The position numbers were made by a program, and so were the translations under genes. A model generated the notes under the pieces. It saw only the letters and a list, made by a program, of their open reading frames with translations, had not been told where the DNA came from and made no database searches. DNA of 64,000 bases from Paraglaciecola sp. T6c (GTDB lineage: Bacteria; Pseudomonadota; Gammaproteobacteria; Enterobacterales; Alteromonadaceae): contig NC_008228.1 of the NCBI RefSeq assembly GCF_000014225.1, positions 3,782,001-3,846,000 on the forward strand. The letters run 5' to 3'. Below are positions 9,167-19,062 of the stretch, one piece after another. The stretch's first letter is position 1. Each line of letters opens with the position of its first letter.

Positions 9167-9808
9167 TTAGGGCATCAAACGTTGGATTGACCAATTCGAG
9201 CTGTTTTCTCTGCTAAACAAGAAGCGATCGTGCAATCTATGCTCCCCACCCTGCCAGAACTCAATCTCTTGAGGTATGATTTTAAAGCCTCCCCAGAATT
9301 CTGGAGCAGGAATGTCCTTGTCAGAGAACTTTATTTTGGTGTCTTCAAAGCGAGAAAGTAATGCATCGCGGCTTTCAATTGGTTGGCTTTGTTTGGATGT
9401 CCAAGCAGCAAGCTGACTCGATAGTGGGCGAGACGAGAAATAGTGTTGTACATCTTGGCGAGGTAATAGCGAAGCGCTTCCTCTAACTAACACTTGGCGC
9501 TCTAAAATATGCCAAGGAAAGTGCAGGGAGATTTTGCTATTAGTGAGTAGGTCTTGTGCTTTGCGACTCCCCAAATTAGTGTAAAAGACAAAGCAACCGT
9601 CCATAACATCTTTCAATAAAACGATACGTTGTGACGGCTGGCCCTGACTATTAACCGTTGCTACCGTCATGGCAGTTGGATCAGGTAAGCCGGCCTCGAC
9701 TGCGTCCGCCATCCACTTATCAAACTGTGCGTAGGGATCTGCCAGCAATGACGCTTCAGTGAGATGCCCTTGGCTATATTCCCGTCTTATTTGACTTAAA
9801 GGTTGCAT
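9167..9808 (-). CDS. pdxH: Pyridoxamine 5'-phosphate oxidase
   Basis: PdxH oxidises pyridoxine- or pyridoxamine-5'-phosphate to pyridoxal 5'-phosphate with FMN. The 213-residue length is normal. Recognisable parts are the N-terminal LRREY-like IRREYSQG, QPSQRIVLLKDV for FMN binding, FYTNLGSRKAQDL, RPLSSQLAAWTSKQSQ and the C-terminal EFWQGGEHRLHDRFLF substrate loop with Arg/His. The TatD gene follows closely. Confidence 0.97.
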   Translation of the reverse strand: MQPLSQIRREYSQGHLTEASLLADPYAQFDKWMADAVEAGLPDPTAMTVATVNSQGQPSQRIVLLKDVMDGCFVFYTNLGSRKAQDLLTNSKISLHFPWHILERQVLVRGSASLLPRQDVQHYFSSRPLSSQLAAWTSKQSQPIESRDALLSRFEDTKIKFSDKDIPAPEFWGGFKIIPQEIEFWQGGEHRLHDRFLFSRENSSNWSIQRLMP

Positions 9809-9885
9809 GCTTTACTCCCTCAAAAACGCCATTCAATAAATGTTGGTTATAACACGCAAATCTAGGTGCTTACACGAACTTTAGA

Positions 9886-10788
9886 TTAATTATCCTGCCC
9901 GTACCCCAGACTGCGCAGCGCACGTTCGTCATCGGCCCAACCTGATTTTACTTTTACCCAAAGTTCTAAAAATACCTTGGTATCAAACAGGCTTTCCATG
10001 TCTTTTCGGGCTTCTGCACCAATTGTTTTTAAGCGTTGTCCGCCTTTGCCAATGACCATGCTTTTTTGACTATCGCGCTCAACCAATATCAAGCCATTGA
10101 TACGATAAACACCGTTTTCAGCCATCATGAATTGCTCGATTTCGACAGTAATTGAATAAGGTAATTCATCACCTGTGAAGCGCATCAATTTCTCACGGAT
10201 GATCTCAGCCGCCATAAAACGGCTAGAGCGGTCGGTGATGTAATCATCAGGGAAATAAAACTCACTTTCAGGAAGTGTTTCATTCACCATATCGCGTAAT
10301 TCATTCACGTTTTTGCCGTTTCTGGCTGAAATAGGCATGATTTTATCAAAGGCGTGTTGTTCACCTAACCACTTTAAATGTGGCAGCAATATTTCTTTGT
10401 CTTTTACGTTGTCTGACTTGTTGACGATCAACCAGCAAGGCACATTACTTTGCATGATTTTGGTTAATACCATTTGATCGTCTTCATTCCATTTTGTGCC
10501 CTCGACAACGAATAGCACCAAACCAACATCAGAAATAGAACTTGATGCGGCACGGTTCATAAAACGGTTAATCGCACGTTTCTCCTCAATATGTAAACCT
10601 GGGGTATCTACATATATGGCTTGGCGATTTTCATGCGTGTCGATGCCCATAATACGATGGCGGGTAGTTTGCGGTTTTCGTGAGGTAATGCTCACTTTTT
10701 GGCCTAGAAGCGCATTGAGTAGGGTTGATTTACCTACATTAGGACGGCCGACGATGGCAATCATTCCACAATAAGTGATATCAGACAT
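9886..10788 (-). CDS. era: GTPase Era
   Basis: Era is an essential GTPase that binds the 3' end of 16S rRNA during 30S maturation. The 300-residue protein has G1 GRPNVGKST at residues 14-22, DTPG (G3), NKSD (G4), and a C-terminal KH domain with [10 protein letters not shown]. Its start overlaps the stop of rnc by 8 bp, the usual rnc-era translational coupling. Confidence 0.98.
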   Translation of the reverse strand: MSDITYCGMIAIVGRPNVGKSTLLNALLGQKVSITSRKPQTTRHRIMGIDTHENRQAIYVDTPGLHIEEKRAINRFMNRAASSSISDVGLVLFVVEGTKWNEDDQMVLTKIMQSNVPCWLIVNKSDNVKDKEILLPHLKWLGEQHAFDKIMPISARNGKNVNELRDMVNETLPESEFYFPDDYITDRSSRFMAAEIIREKLMRFTGDELPYSITVEIEQFMMAENGVYRINGLILVERDSQKSMVIGKGGQRLKTIGAEARKDMESLFDTKVFLELWVKVKSGWADDERALRSLGYGQDN

Positions 10789-11464
10789 TTTTTAAATTCT
10801 CGAGTGCTTGCTTTGCTGTGCGCTGTTCGGCGCGACGTCTACTTTTTCCACGACCAATAATAGGTTTGCTCAACCCTGATACGGTGCATTGCACCGTAAA
10901 AGTCTGGTCATGGGACTTGCCGCTAATATCAATGACTTCGTATTCGGGTAAAGGCAGCTGCCGACCTTGTAAATATTCCTGTAACCGCGTCTTATCATCC
11001 TTGGGTGTTGCATCTGGGTTGAGTGCATCGATGCGCTTTGCAAACCAAGCTAAAATTAATGGCTCGCAGCCCTGCATGCCCACTTCTTGATAAATAGCAC
11101 CTATAATAGCTTCGACAGCATCAGCCAATATTGAATCTCGACGATGGCCGCCGCTCTTAAGCTCACCTGGGCCAAGTAACAGCAAGTCACCTAAGGAAAA
11201 CTCTCTGGCCACTTCTGCCAAAGTATCACCTTTGACTAAACTGGAACGCATTCGCGTTAAATTGCCCTCAGGCTGTTTAGGAAAACGCTCAAAAAGTGCT
11301 TTTGCGATAACAAGGCCCAGTACGGCATCACCTAAAAATTCTAAGCGCTCGTTATGATTCGCACCCACGCTTCTATGGGTGAGAGCAACCGTTAGGTTTT
11401 TTGGGTCCTGAAACTCATAACCGAGTTTGGTGTATAAAGGTTTGTAAGGGTCAATCAACTGCAT
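10781..11464 (-). CDS. rnc: Ribonuclease III
   Basis: RNase III cleaves double-stranded RNA, including the 30S rRNA precursor. The 227-residue protein has the signature [12 protein letters not shown] (about residues 38-49) and the second catalytic region [16 protein letters not shown]-terminal double-stranded-RNA-binding domain (about 155-225) ends in [13 protein letters not shown]. It directly follows lepB, whose stop is adjacent to its ATG, in the lepA-lepB-rnc-era operon. Confidence 0.98.
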   Translation of the reverse strand: MQLIDPYKPLYTKLGYEFQDPKNLTVALTHRSVGANHNERLEFLGDAVLGLVIAKALFERFPKQPEGNLTRMRSSLVKGDTLAEVAREFSLGDLLLLGPGELKSGGHRRDSILADAVEAIIGAIYQEVGMQGCEPLILAWFAKRIDALNPDATPKDDKTRLQEYLQGRQLPLPEYEVIDISGKSHDQTFTVQCTVSGLSKPIIGRGKSRRRAEQRTAKQALENLKNV

Positions 11465-12370
11465 CTAAATAATGCTACCTACTCGATTAAAACGTACGTC
11501 GGTTGGGATCCAGCTTGGTACCCAGCTACTAGGGGCACGGTCGAACTCGAAACTGATCCAAATCGCCACGGCTTTGCCAACTAGGTTTGCATCCGGAACG
11601 AATCCCCAGAAACGACCGTCTAAGCTGTTATCACGATTATCACCCATCATGAAATACTGGCCTTCAGGGACTATCCACTCATCGGCTTGTGTGCCGGGTT
11701 GCTGATAATAATCCTGCGTACGATTCAAATTACTGGGTAAACGGAAGATATCATGTGTTACTTCACCTAGTTTTTCTTGGTACTTTTCCAGAGGCACAAA
11801 GTTTTGATAAGCCTCACCGCGATCAACAAAGTTTAATTCTACCGGTTCAATTGCGGAGCAGTCTTTACCTGAGTTACACGCTGGCTTAACAAATAGCTGC
11901 TTGTTTCGGTAAATAACCGTGTCACCTGGTAAGCCAATCACTCGCTTAATGTAATCTTGGCTAGGATTTTTGGGGTACTTAAATACCGCAACATCTCCGC
12001 GCTCTGGCACACCTGTGTCCCAAAATTTACTTCTGAAGACAGGGTCTTTTACTCCGTAGGCGTATTTTTCAACCAGAATAAAGTCACCCACTAACAAGGT
12101 AGGCATCATCGAACCTGATGGAATTTGAAACGGTTCATATAGAAACGAACGTAACACCAATACAAACGCTATGACGGGAAAAATTTGTTGAGACGTATCC
12201 ACCAGCCAAGGTAATGTTTGCTCTTCTGGGTCGCCGGTCACACTGGAGCCGTCTTCCCCTGTCACCGCTCGTTCTTTACGTTTTGGTGCGAACATTAAAG
12301 AGTCAGCAAGCCAAATGAGGCCTGATGCTAGGGTAAGTACCACTAAAAACAATGAAAAATAATTTGCCAT
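11465..12370 (-). CDS. lepB: Signal peptidase I
   Basis: LepB removes signal peptides from Sec and Tat substrates at the outer face of the inner membrane. The 301-residue protein has two N-terminal transmembrane segments (about 3-22 and 60-77). The catalytic serine is Ser87 in IPSGSMMPTL. The general-base lysine lies in QDYIKRVIGLPGD, and the box MGDNRDNSLDGRFWG is intact. A Cys pair (CNSGKDC) matches the disulfide loop of enteric LepB. Its start is adjacent to the lepA stop. Confidence 0.98.
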   Translation of the reverse strand: MANYFSLFLVVLTLASGLIWLADSLMFAPKRKERAVTGEDGSSVTGDPEEQTLPWLVDTSQQIFPVIAFVLVLRSFLYEPFQIPSGSMMPTLLVGDFILVEKYAYGVKDPVFRSKFWDTGVPERGDVAVFKYPKNPSQDYIKRVIGLPGDTVIYRNKQLFVKPACNSGKDCSAIEPVELNFVDRGEAYQNFVPLEKYQEKLGEVTHDIFRLPSNLNRTQDYYQQPGTQADEWIVPEGQYFMMGDNRDNSLDGRFWGFVPDANLVGKAVAIWISFEFDRAPSSWVPSWIPTDVRFNRVGSII

Positions 12371-14167
12371 TTACTTACCTACCTTAAGTAGAGCAAGGAA
12401 CGCTTCTTGAGGAAGTTCAACGTTACCCACTGACTTCATACGTTTCTTACCGTCTTTTTGTTTCTGAAGAAGTTTCTTCTTACGACTCACATCACCACCG
12501 TAACATTTGGCGATTACGTTTTTACGCAATTGCTTGATCGTGCTACGCGCTACTATCTGGTTGCCGATAGCAGCTTGAATAGCAATATCGAACATTTGAC
12601 GCGGGATCAGCTCACGCAACTTTTCAACCAAATCACGCCCACGAGATTGAGCATTGTCCTTATGGGTGATCATCGCAAGCGCATCCACTCGTTCGCCATT
12701 GATAAGAATATCCAGTCTAGACATTTCAGCTGTTTGGAAGTGTTTGAAATTGTAATCAAGTGATGCAAAACCACGGCTTGTGGATTTGAGCTTATCGAAA
12801 AAGTCCATAACGACTTCGGCCATAGGCAGTTCATAAGTCACCGCCACTTGCTTGCCATGATAAGTCATGCTGGTTTGTACACCACGCTTATCTACACACA
12901 AGGTAATAACGCTGCCTAAATACTCTTGCGGCACAAGTATGTGGGCTTCTACGATAGGTTCGTGGATTTCATCGATGGAGTTAACGGGTGGTAACTTTGA
13001 AGGATTATCTACGTAAAGCGTTTCACCATCAGTGGTCACAACTTCGTAAACTACCGTTGGCGCAGTGGTGATCAAATCTAAATCGTACTCGCGCTCTAAG
13101 CGCTCTTGAATAATTTCCATGTGCAACATGCCAAGGAAACCAATGCGGAAACCAAAACCCAGAGCTGATGAGCTTTCAGGTTCAAAGAACAAAGACGCAT
13201 CATTCAAACTAAGTTTAGCCAGTGCATCCCGAAAATCTTCATAGTCATCTGAGCTAATAGGGAAAAGCCCTGCGTAAACCTGAGGCTTCACTTTTTTGAA
13301 ACCCGGTAGCGCCGCATCCGCAGGTGCGCGAGCAAGAGTAATCGTATCGCCCACGGGTGCACCGTGAATTTCTTTGATGCCCGCAACGATAAAACCTACT
13401 TCGCCTGCACGTAATATACCGGTGTCTGTGGCTTTAGGCGTGAAAATACCGACTTTATCGGCTTGATGCACCACACCCGTCGACATAATTTTAATCTTAT
13501 CATTCTTGCGTAACTCGCCCTGGACGATACGCACCAACGACACGACACCTTGGTAGTTATCGAACCAAGAATCTACAATAAGGGCTTTTAGTGGGGCGTC
13601 AATATCACCTTCTGGTGGCGGAATTTGGCGTACAATCACTTCAAGTACATCTTCAATACCAATACCGGTTTTAGCAGAGCAACGTACGGCATCGATTGCG
13701 TCAATACCCACAATGTCTTCGATCTCTTCAGCTACGCGGTCAGGCTCCGCTTGAGGTAAATCGATTTTATTTAAAATCGGCACCACTTCCATATTCAAAT
13801 CGATGGCTGTGTAACAGTTAGCGAGTGTTTGCGCCTCAACACCTTGGCCTGCATCTACGACCAAAAGCGCACCTTCACAGGCAGCTAAAGAACGCGACAC
13901 CTCGTAGGAGAAATCCACGTGCCCCGGCGTATCAATGAAGTTTAGTTGGTAAGTTTCACCATCTCTCGCTTTGTAGTTGAGCGTGACACTCTGAGCCTTA
14001 ATGGTAATACCGCGTTCGCGCTCAATATCCATTGAATCGAGAACTTGCGCTGACATTTCGCGTTCGGATAGACCACCACAATGCTGGATTAAACGATCCG
14101 AAAGTGTGGATTTACCATGGTCAATATGGGCGATGATCGAGAAGTTACGTATGTGCTTGTGTTGCAT
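12371..14167 (-). CDS. lepA: Elongation factor 4 (LepA)
   Basis: LepA is a ribosome-associated GTPase linked to translation initiation and ribosome biogenesis. The 598-residue protein has HIDHGKSTL (G1), DTPGHVDF (G3), NKIDLP (G4), EF-G-like domains, and the LepA-specific C-terminal domain ending with the basic [24 protein letters not shown] stretch. It heads lepA-lepB-rnc-era. The 183-bp gap to rseC upstream probably holds its promoter. Confidence 0.98.
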   Translation of the reverse strand: MQHKHIRNFSIIAHIDHGKSTLSDRLIQHCGGLSEREMSAQVLDSMDIERERGITIKAQSVTLNYKARDGETYQLNFIDTPGHVDFSYEVSRSLAACEGALLVVDAGQGVEAQTLANCYTAIDLNMEVVPILNKIDLPQAEPDRVAEEIEDIVGIDAIDAVRCSAKTGIGIEDVLEVIVRQIPPPEGDIDAPLKALIVDSWFDNYQGVVSLVRIVQGELRKNDKIKIMSTGVVHQADKVGIFTPKATDTGILRAGEVGFIVAGIKEIHGAPVGDTITLARAPADAALPGFKKVKPQVYAGLFPISSDDYEDFRDALAKLSLNDASLFFEPESSSALGFGFRIGFLGMLHMEIIQERLEREYDLDLITTAPTVVYEVVTTDGETLYVDNPSKLPPVNSIDEIHEPIVEAHILVPQEYLGSVITLCVDKRGVQTSMTYHGKQVAVTYELPMAEVVMDFFDKLKSTSRGFASLDYNFKHFQTAEMSRLDILINGERVDALAMITHKDNAQSRGRDLVEKLRELIPRQMFDIAIQAAIGNQIVARSTIKQLRKNVIAKCYGGDVSRKKKLLQKQKDGKKRMKSVGNVELPQEAFLALLKVGK

Positions 14168-14350
14168 AGACTTTTGAAATGTACCTAGTACGTTTTGCCT
14201 GCCCTAAGCGTAATTTTGCAAGCAGCAGATATGTGCTCAAGGAAATTAGGGGAACAAATTAAATTAAATAGACGCGGATTTTACAATTTTATCAGCCAAT
14301 TTGCGATAAAGAACTCAACGGATATGCATAATTAATGCTCGAAATAGCGT

Positions 14351-14854
14351 TTAAGGCTCAATGATGTTTACATCAATACAGTCAACTCGGGTTTTCAGGC
14401 TAGGTAAGACGGCTAAAAGATGGGGTTCAAACTGCGTTTTAGTGCTGCCTGAAATATAGCGTTTCACGCCTAAAAAACTGACAACGGCAGCGACCATGGA
14501 AGATAAAATCACCCAACCTTCGCCCTCAATTGAGTAGCTTGATAGCAATAAAGTACTAGTGGTTGCCACGACAATCATGGTCAAAAGCGGCAGCATATAA
14601 ACGAGCAACGAAGCACTTAGCAGCATAGATTCAGGAATGCCTAGTTTAACATCTTGCCCTACAGCGACTGATTCCTCACACGGTAACCATAGCGCGTCAC
14701 GTTTATTGGCTAGCGCTCGGGCAATCACACCCGTGCCGCAATTGTCTTTTGCATGACAACTGCCACAGGTAGATTTTACCTGAGTAGCGATTTTAATAAA
14801 TTGATGTTCATGACGCATTTGGACGTCAATGACAGTGCCAACTTCTTCAATCAT
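14351..14854 (-). CDS. rseC: RseC / SoxR-reducing system protein
   Basis: The 167-residue inner-membrane protein has a Cys-rich N-terminal part (CGSCHAKDNCGTG) and two transmembrane helices (about 75-97 and 103-122), the standard RseC architecture. RseC helps keep SoxR reduced and modulates sigmaE in E. coli. It is the last gene of rpoE-rseA-rseB-rseC, one base after the rseB stop. Confidence 0.93.
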   Translation of the reverse strand: MIEEVGTVIDVQMRHEHQFIKIATQVKSTCGSCHAKDNCGTGVIARALANKRDALWLPCEESVAVGQDVKLGIPESMLLSASLLVYMLPLLTMIVVATTSTLLLSSYSIEGEGWVILSSMVAAVVSFLGVKRYISGSTKTQFEPHLLAVLPSLKTRVDCIDVNIIEP

Positions 14855-14855
14855 C

Positions 14856-15944
14856 TCAATTAGTGGCTAAGTGGATGGAACTGGCAATATGATTAGCTGT
14901 TTCAGGGGGAAGCTTACCCACTACAGTCACATTCAGCCTCCCCTGGTTTAGGGTGAGTAAGGTATCTGATTCGTGGCGCAGCAAAATATCTTGGTTTATT
15001 CCATCGTTTTGGCTTTCACGCATGTATATAGATACATCTACAAGGCCATCGCTCAACATAACATATTCAACAGATTGCCCTGTAATTGGCAAACGATGAA
15101 TATCACGTTTAACCTCAACCATGCCAACAGGCACATAGGCAATATCCCAAATCGCTTTAGTATGCGTTTGCGGCCTTAACTTTAATACCTCTGGTAACAT
15201 AGCAGGTTCAATTTTTTCAAAAAAATCATCAGGCTGCTCTGTGACGTGACATGCTGTCACTTGTATTTGTTCTAGTAACTGGCCGTTTAAATCCACTAAG
15301 TTCATTTTAAGCATCAGGCCGGTTTCTTGGTCAAGCCAGACATTCATGCCAAATCTAGATTTATCTTTACTAACAATGCGAATTTGCTGGGCGGCTCGTC
15401 CAGATACTCTGCTACGACCCACCATAACAAAATCGTAGCTGTCTTTGATTTCATCAGGCTGTTGGAAAAACTCACTGGGAAATGGCCCATTGATAACCCT
15501 TGATTGCAAACTATATGGTGGAACATTTGGCTCAAAGTAACTTACTTTATCGTCGATTCGCACGACTTCCCTACCCGGGCCATTGAGTAAATTCAGTTGC
15601 TCCATTTTGACACCGCTAGCACTTACACCGTGACGCCATAAGTAGGGTTGAGAGTCAACGCCGGGCTTGAGCAGTACAAATGAAATACTGTAGTTCAGGT
15701 TACTGTGGGCATGAGACATCTTTTCGAGCCAGCCATGGGCGCTATCAGACGGAAAAGCTTTAGCAGGTTCACTGTGGGATGACGCTGGAAGGTCTACAGA
15801 CACTGTATTTTGGTCGTCTTCGACTGACTGACCAATGCTAGAAAAAGATAAAGACACTAGGCAGGCAAGCGTAACCTGCCTAATGCATTGGAAAGATTTA
15901 TTTTTGTGAGATGCTTTCAACGTTGTTTGACTGTTCAGTATCAT
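14856..15944 (-). CDS. rseB: Sigma-E regulatory protein RseB (MucB)
   Basis: RseB is the periplasmic protein that binds the RseA periplasmic domain and shields it from DegS, and senses mislocalised lipoprotein or LPS. The 362-residue protein has a signal peptide (hydrophobic core LACLVSLSFSS, about residues 28-38), a LolA-like N-terminal domain with WLEKMSHAHSNLNY, and a C-terminal MucB domain. The ATG used here overlaps rseA by 47 bp; a slightly later start is possible. Confidence 0.95.
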   Translation of the reverse strand: MILNSQTTLKASHKNKSFQCIRQVTLACLVSLSFSSIGQSVEDDQNTVSVDLPASSHSEPAKAFPSDSAHGWLEKMSHAHSNLNYSISFVLLKPGVDSQPYLWRHGVSASGVKMEQLNLLNGPGREVVRIDDKVSYFEPNVPPYSLQSRVINGPFPSEFFQQPDEIKDSYDFVMVGRSRVSGRAAQQIRIVSKDKSRFGMNVWLDQETGLMLKMNLVDLNGQLLEQIQVTACHVTEQPDDFFEKIEPAMLPEVLKLRPQTHTKAIWDIAYVPVGMVEVKRDIHRLPITGQSVEYVMLSDGLVDVSIYMRESQNDGINQDILLRHESDTLLTLNQGRLNVTVVGKLPPETANHIASSIHLATN

Positions 15945-16500
15945 ATAACTCTACTTCAGATTCGCCTTCGGCCGGTGCGGCTTTAAAACGTAATTGCTGC
16001 TTATGGTCATTCAAGTAGGCGTTAATGACTCTGCGCTGCTCTGATGCATCAGCTCTAGGTAGAGTACGCGTCTGCTCTAAGCTGACCGGTGATAAACCAC
16101 CTTGGATACCCAACAATGCAGGCGCAGAATTAAATGGTTGCTCTACATCAGTCTGGTTGTACTGCTGTACACCGATTATCATCGCTACTGCAACTGATGC
16201 TGCAATGGCCATTTGCCCACCTTGTTTAGCAAAGGGTACCACAGAACCAACCAAAGGTAGATCACGCCATGTTTTCTTCGGTGCAAGAATGGCAGGTTCT
16301 GATGCCAATGCGGCGGCTACATTTGCAGCAATATCAACATTGATTTGTGCTGTCATCTCTTTACGCAAACTGTCGCGTATTAAGTGATAGTTTTGCCATT
16401 TGTCGGCAAGCTCAGCATCATTTTTAATTGCATCTAGTAATTGTTCGTCGTGTAACTCACCATCAACCAGAGCAGACAAATTTTCAATCTTTTGCGTCAT
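15898..16500 (-). CDS. rseA: Anti-sigma-E factor RseA (MucA)
   Basis: RseA holds sigmaE inactive at the inner membrane and is degraded by DegS, RseP and ClpXP under envelope stress. The 200-residue protein has the N-terminal sigma-binding domain (ENLSALVDGE and WQNYHLIRDSLR), a transmembrane helix around residues 95-112 (MAIAASVAVAMIIGVQQY) and a periplasmic tail. It is separated from rpoE by 136 bp, a longer gap than usual, which contains a short tandem repeat. Confidence 0.95.
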   Translation of the reverse strand: MTQKIENLSALVDGELHDEQLLDAIKNDAELADKWQNYHLIRDSLRKEMTAQINVDIAANVAAALASEPAILAPKKTWRDLPLVGSVVPFAKQGGQMAIAASVAVAMIIGVQQYNQTDVEQPFNSAPALLGIQGGLSPVSLEQTRTLPRADASEQRRVINAYLNDHKQQLRFKAAPAEGESEVELYDTEQSNNVESISQK

Positions 16501-16577
16501 ATAACAAGCTTCCTGAATATACGCTTAAATAAACTGTCACTTGAAATAAAAATCTATCTCAAATTAACTTGCAACTG

Positions 16578-16601
16578 CAACATGTCAACATGTCAACATG
16601 A
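16578..16601. repeat. Three 8-bp tandem repeats in the rpoE-rseA spacer
   Basis: The unit CAACATGT occurs twice exactly and a third time with a final A, head to tail, in the rpoE-rseA spacer just upstream of rseA. It may only be slippage, but it lies in the leader of the anti-sigma gene. Confidence 0.75.
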
Positions 16602-16636
16602 CATTGTTACAACAGTTACCGTTCTTAATCCCCTCG

Positions 16637-17215
16637 CTAACGTTGCAGCAAAGGTTGAATAACCTTATCCAGTGCTTCACGAGCTCTGAATATCCGTGAT
16701 CGAACAGTCCCAACAGGACAATCCATCACATTAGCAATCTCTTCATAACTTAGCCCTTCTAATTCCCGCAGGCTAATGGCCATGCGTAAATCTTCGGGTA
16801 ATTTATCCATCGTATCAAACAGCAATTTTTCCATTTGATCCGACATTAAACTTTTTTCTGGCGAATTATTCTCTTTCAAGGCATCACTGCCGTCATAGAA
16901 ATCCGCGTCTTCTGCGTCCACATCGCTCGCAGGGGGCTTTCTACCTTGCGAAACTAAATAATTTTTAGCGCTGTTTACGGCTATACGGTATAACCAAGTG
17001 TAAAATGCGCTATCGCCCCTAAAATTAGGTAATGCACGGTAAGCTTTAATAAAGGCTTCTTGTGCTACGTCAGCAACGTCACCGGAGTTCTTCACATATC
17101 GTGATACCAAATAAGACACCTTGTGTTGGTACTTAACCACCAACAATCCGAATGCGTCTTTGTCTCCTCGTTGCACTTTTTCAACTATTTGTTGATCTGT
17201 TAACTGCTCGCTCAT
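16637..17215 (-). CDS. rpoE: RNA polymerase sigma-E factor
   Basis: SigmaE directs the envelope-stress response. The 192-residue ECF sigma factor has region 2 (DVAQEAFIKAYRALPNFRG) and region 4 (GLSYEEIANVMDCPVGTVRSR), with normal spacing. It is divergent from nadB, as in most gammaproteobacteria. A near-consensus sigmaE promoter lies about 55-80 bp upstream of the start, so autoregulation is expected. Confidence 0.98.
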   Translation of the reverse strand: MSEQLTDQQIVEKVQRGDKDAFGLLVVKYQHKVSYLVSRYVKNSGDVADVAQEAFIKAYRALPNFRGDSAFYTWLYRIAVNSAKNYLVSQGRKPPASDVDAEDADFYDGSDALKENNSPEKSLMSDQMEKLLFDTMDKLPEDLRMAISLRELEGLSYEEIANVMDCPVGTVRSRIFRAREALDKVIQPLLQR

Positions 17216-17267
17216 TCGAGCCGATACTCCTGCTACAAATATTATTTTGGCTCATGCAAGCACTATA

Positions 17268-17294
17268 ATTGACCATGCCTTTTGCAATAAGTTC
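17268..17294 (-). promoter_or_regulatory. SigmaE-type promoter of rpoE
   Basis: On the minus strand a GAACTT -35 box is followed by exactly 16 bp and TCAAT. SigmaE promoters have GAACTT, 16-17 bp and TCnnA/TCAAA. The site points into rpoE and fits the known autoregulation of rpoE operons. Confidence 0.75.
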
Positions 17295-17312
17295 GTTTTG
17301 TAAGAATTTTTT

Positions 17313-17342
17313 TCGAAATAAGGTCGAAATAAATTCGAAATA
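17313..17342. repeat. Three TCGAAATA motifs phased at 11 bp
   Basis: TCGAAATA occurs at 17313, 17324 and 17335, each 11 bp apart, in the rpoE/nadB divergent spacer. One-helical-turn phasing would put all copies on one DNA face, as in a multi-site operator. No regulator is identified; it could serve nadB, rpoE or neither. Confidence 0.7.
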
Positions 17343-17455
17343 TAGTTTTGTTATCATGGGCTAATAAGGGCTGATCCAACTGAATATCATTGTATTTTTT
17401 ACAACATTAATTAGTATTGCCACCCTCTATTGGCATTATTGGTGTAGTTTACCCT

Positions 17456-19060
17456 ATGCACTCCACTGTTGAACATCGTTGTGACGTACTAATTATAGGC
17501 AGCGGCGCTGCCGGACTTAGCCTAGCATTGAAATTGGCTGAGCATTGCCAAATTATCGTTTTAAGTAAAAGTAGTTTAGCGGAAGGGTCGACACGATATG
17601 CCCAAGGCGGTATCGCCGCTGTATTCGACGAAGACGATTCAATCGAATCCCACGTAAAAGATACGCTTAATGCAGGTGCAGGCTTATGCGATGAACAAGC
17701 GGTTCACTTTACTGCTTCTCGAGCAAAAACCTGCATGCAGTGGTTGATTGACTTCGGTATGCCGTTCGATCAAATGACCGACACCAACGATGGTGAACAG
17801 CGTTATCATCTTACACGTGAAGGTGGGCACAGCCACAGGCGTATCTTGCACGCAGCCGATGCGACCGGGGAAGCCGTTCAAGTCACTTTAATCGAAGCGG
17901 TCAAACAGCATCCGAATATTCATATATTTGAACGTTATAATGCGGTTGATCTAATCAAAAGCAAGGATGAGCAAAATCAGTTGTTAGGCGCCTATGTGTG
18001 GAACCGAAAACATGAACATGTTGAAGTGATCCGCAGCAAATTCACCGCACTTGCCACTGGTGGCGCCAGCAAAGTTTATCAATATACTTCCAACCCAGAT
18101 GTTTCCAGTGGTGATGGAATAGCCATGGCGTGGCGTGCTGGTTGCAGCGTTGCTAATATGGAGTTTAATCAATTCCACCCAACCTGTTTATTTCATCCTG
18201 AAGCACGCAACTTTTTGATCAGTGAAGCTCTGCGCGGTGAAGGCGCCTTTTTATGCCACGCAGATGGCACGCCTTTCATGCAAAAATTCGATGAGCGTGG
18301 TGACTTGGCTCCAAGAGATATAGTCGCACGGGCCATTGATTTCGAAATGAAACGCCTTGGTGCCGATTGCATGTATTTAGATATCAGTCATAAACCCGCT
18401 GATTTTATTAAAAAGCATTTCCCTAACATCTATCGTAAGTGTCGCGCGTTGGGCATCGATATCACCAGACAGCCCATCCCTGTCGTACCAGCAGCACATT
18501 ATAGCTGTGGCGGTGTGGTGACTGACTTTAATGCAAAAACCGACTTAGATAACCTGTACGCGCTAGGTGAGGTAGCATATACCGGTTTGCATGGTGCAAA
18601 TCGCATGGCCAGTAACTCGTTGCTTGAATGCATAGTGTTTGCTCACTCAGCCGCTGATCACATTATCAAGCGCTTGACTGACGGGGACTCAAATGAGGGT
18701 ATTCAGCCTTGGGATGAGTCACAAGTGGGCGACTCAGACGAGGAAGTTATTATTCAGCATAATTGGCATGAGTTACGTCTTTTCATGTGGGATTACGTGG
18801 GGATCGTGCGCACTGACAAGCGCTTAGCAAGAGCGCAGCATAGAATCGAACTGTTAAAACAAGAAGTGGATGAGTACTACTCTTACTTCAGAGTGAGCAA
18901 TAATTTATTGGAACTGCGTAATCTACTGACCGTTGCTGAGCTTATCGTTAAGTGTGCGCAGCAACGCAAGGAAAGCCGTGGCTTACACTACAACTTAGAC
19001 TACCCTGGCTTGCTCGAAAACCCGAGCCCGTCGGTTATCCCAGGGAAAATCACCAAATAG
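17456..19060 (+). CDS. nadB: L-aspartate oxidase
   Basis: NadB oxidises L-aspartate to iminoaspartate, the first step of de novo NAD synthesis, using FAD. It has the dinucleotide-binding [12 protein letters not shown], the [13 protein letters not shown] loop, [15 protein letters not shown] and [13 protein letters not shown] active-site segments, and the C-terminal helical domain. From the ATG at 17456 the protein is 534 residues, close to E. coli NadB. A longer frame from TTG at 17417 adds 13 unconserved residues. Confidence 0.96.
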   Translation: MHSTVEHRCDVLIIGSGAAGLSLALKLAEHCQIIVLSKSSLAEGSTRYAQGGIAAVFDEDDSIESHVKDTLNAGAGLCDEQAVHFTASRAKTCMQWLIDFGMPFDQMTDTNDGEQRYHLTREGGHSHRRILHAADATGEAVQVTLIEAVKQHPNIHIFERYNAVDLIKSKDEQNQLLGAYVWNRKHEHVEVIRSKFTALATGGASKVYQYTSNPDVSSGDGIAMAWRAGCSVANMEFNQFHPTCLFHPEARNFLISEALRGEGAFLCHADGTPFMQKFDERGDLAPRDIVARAIDFEMKRLGADCMYLDISHKPADFIKKHFPNIYRKCRALGIDITRQPIPVVPAAHYSCGGVVTDFNAKTDLDNLYALGEVAYTGLHGANRMASNSLLECIVFAHSAADHIIKRLTDGDSNEGIQPWDESQVGDSDEEVIIQHNWHELRLFMWDYVGIVRTDKRLARAQHRIELLKQEVDEYYSYFRVSNNLLELRNLLTVAELIVKCAQQRKESRGLHYNLDYPGLLENPSPSVIPGKITK

Positions 19061-19062
19061 TG

